The notes below the pieces were generated by a model. The model had not been told where the DNA came from, searched no databases, and worked only from the letters and a program-made list of their open reading frames with translations. The position numbers and the translations under genes were made by a program. Shown piece by piece: positions 5,149 through 5,166 of a stretch of DNA of 5,166 nucleotides; the stretch's first letter is position 1, and every line of letters begins with the position of its first letter. Source of the DNA: Methanomassiliicoccus sp. (GTDB lineage Archaea > Thermoplasmatota > Thermoplasmata > Methanomassiliicoccales > JACIVX01); assembly GCA_020725985.1 (NCBI GenBank), contig DYTM01000037.1:4756-9921 (forward strand). The letters run 5' to 3'.

Positions 5149-5166
5149 TTCCGACTCGGTCTTCGC

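Noticed and set aside
1..5166. Mobile element, CRISPR, defence cassette, tRNA or rRNA
   Set aside because: No transposase, integrase, direct-repeat array, terminal inverted repeats or RNA-gene pattern was seen. The genes are mostly core metabolism and protein biogenesis.

Overview
The window looks like a piece of an archaeal chromosome, most likely euryarchaeal or Thermoplasmatota-like with fairly high G+C. The strongest marker is an archaeal-type nascent polypeptide-associated complex (NAC) protein with a C-terminal UBA domain. Supporting signs are a split pyruvate:ferredoxin oxidoreductase, A/T-rich TATA-like boxes just upstream of starts, and little or no leader before several genes. The lineage is inferred from gene content only.

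Layout from left to right. Plus strand, 1-1524: the 3' half of porA (cut by the left edge) and a complete porB, two subunits of a 2-oxoacid (probably pyruvate):ferredoxin oxidoreductase, overlapping in a CTGA junction. Minus strand, 1576-2336: a radical SAM protein of the YGPV / COG0731-like group, convergent with porB. Its reading frame is broken by 2 bp exactly inside the [4Fe-4S] cysteine motif. 2337-2472: a divergent promoter region. Plus strand, 2473-3108: a small class I SAM-dependent methyltransferase of unknown substrate with a TTG start. Minus strand, 5148 to 3136: glnA (type I-alpha-like glutamine synthetase), then the NAC gene, then hypC. NAC and hypC are 3 nt apart and probably co-transcribed; NAC appears to have its own promoter behind glnA.

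The genes are mostly core metabolism and protein biogenesis: acetyl-CoA/pyruvate interconversion with ferredoxin, ammonia assimilation, ribosome-associated chaperoning and hydrogenase maturation. I see no phage, transposon, CRISPR, RNA gene or defence cassette, and no convincing new multi-gene system. No gene-free stretch exceeds about 140 bp.

The points that deserve a second look are local: the 2-bp expansion of a CA tract in the radical SAM cluster motif; the absence of any ATG/GTG/TTG start that keeps the porB cluster cysteines, leaving a CTG; a four-run G-quadruplex motif between glnA and the NAC promoter; an extra cysteine pair in PorB; and a Pro-to-Ser change in the HypC N-terminal signature.
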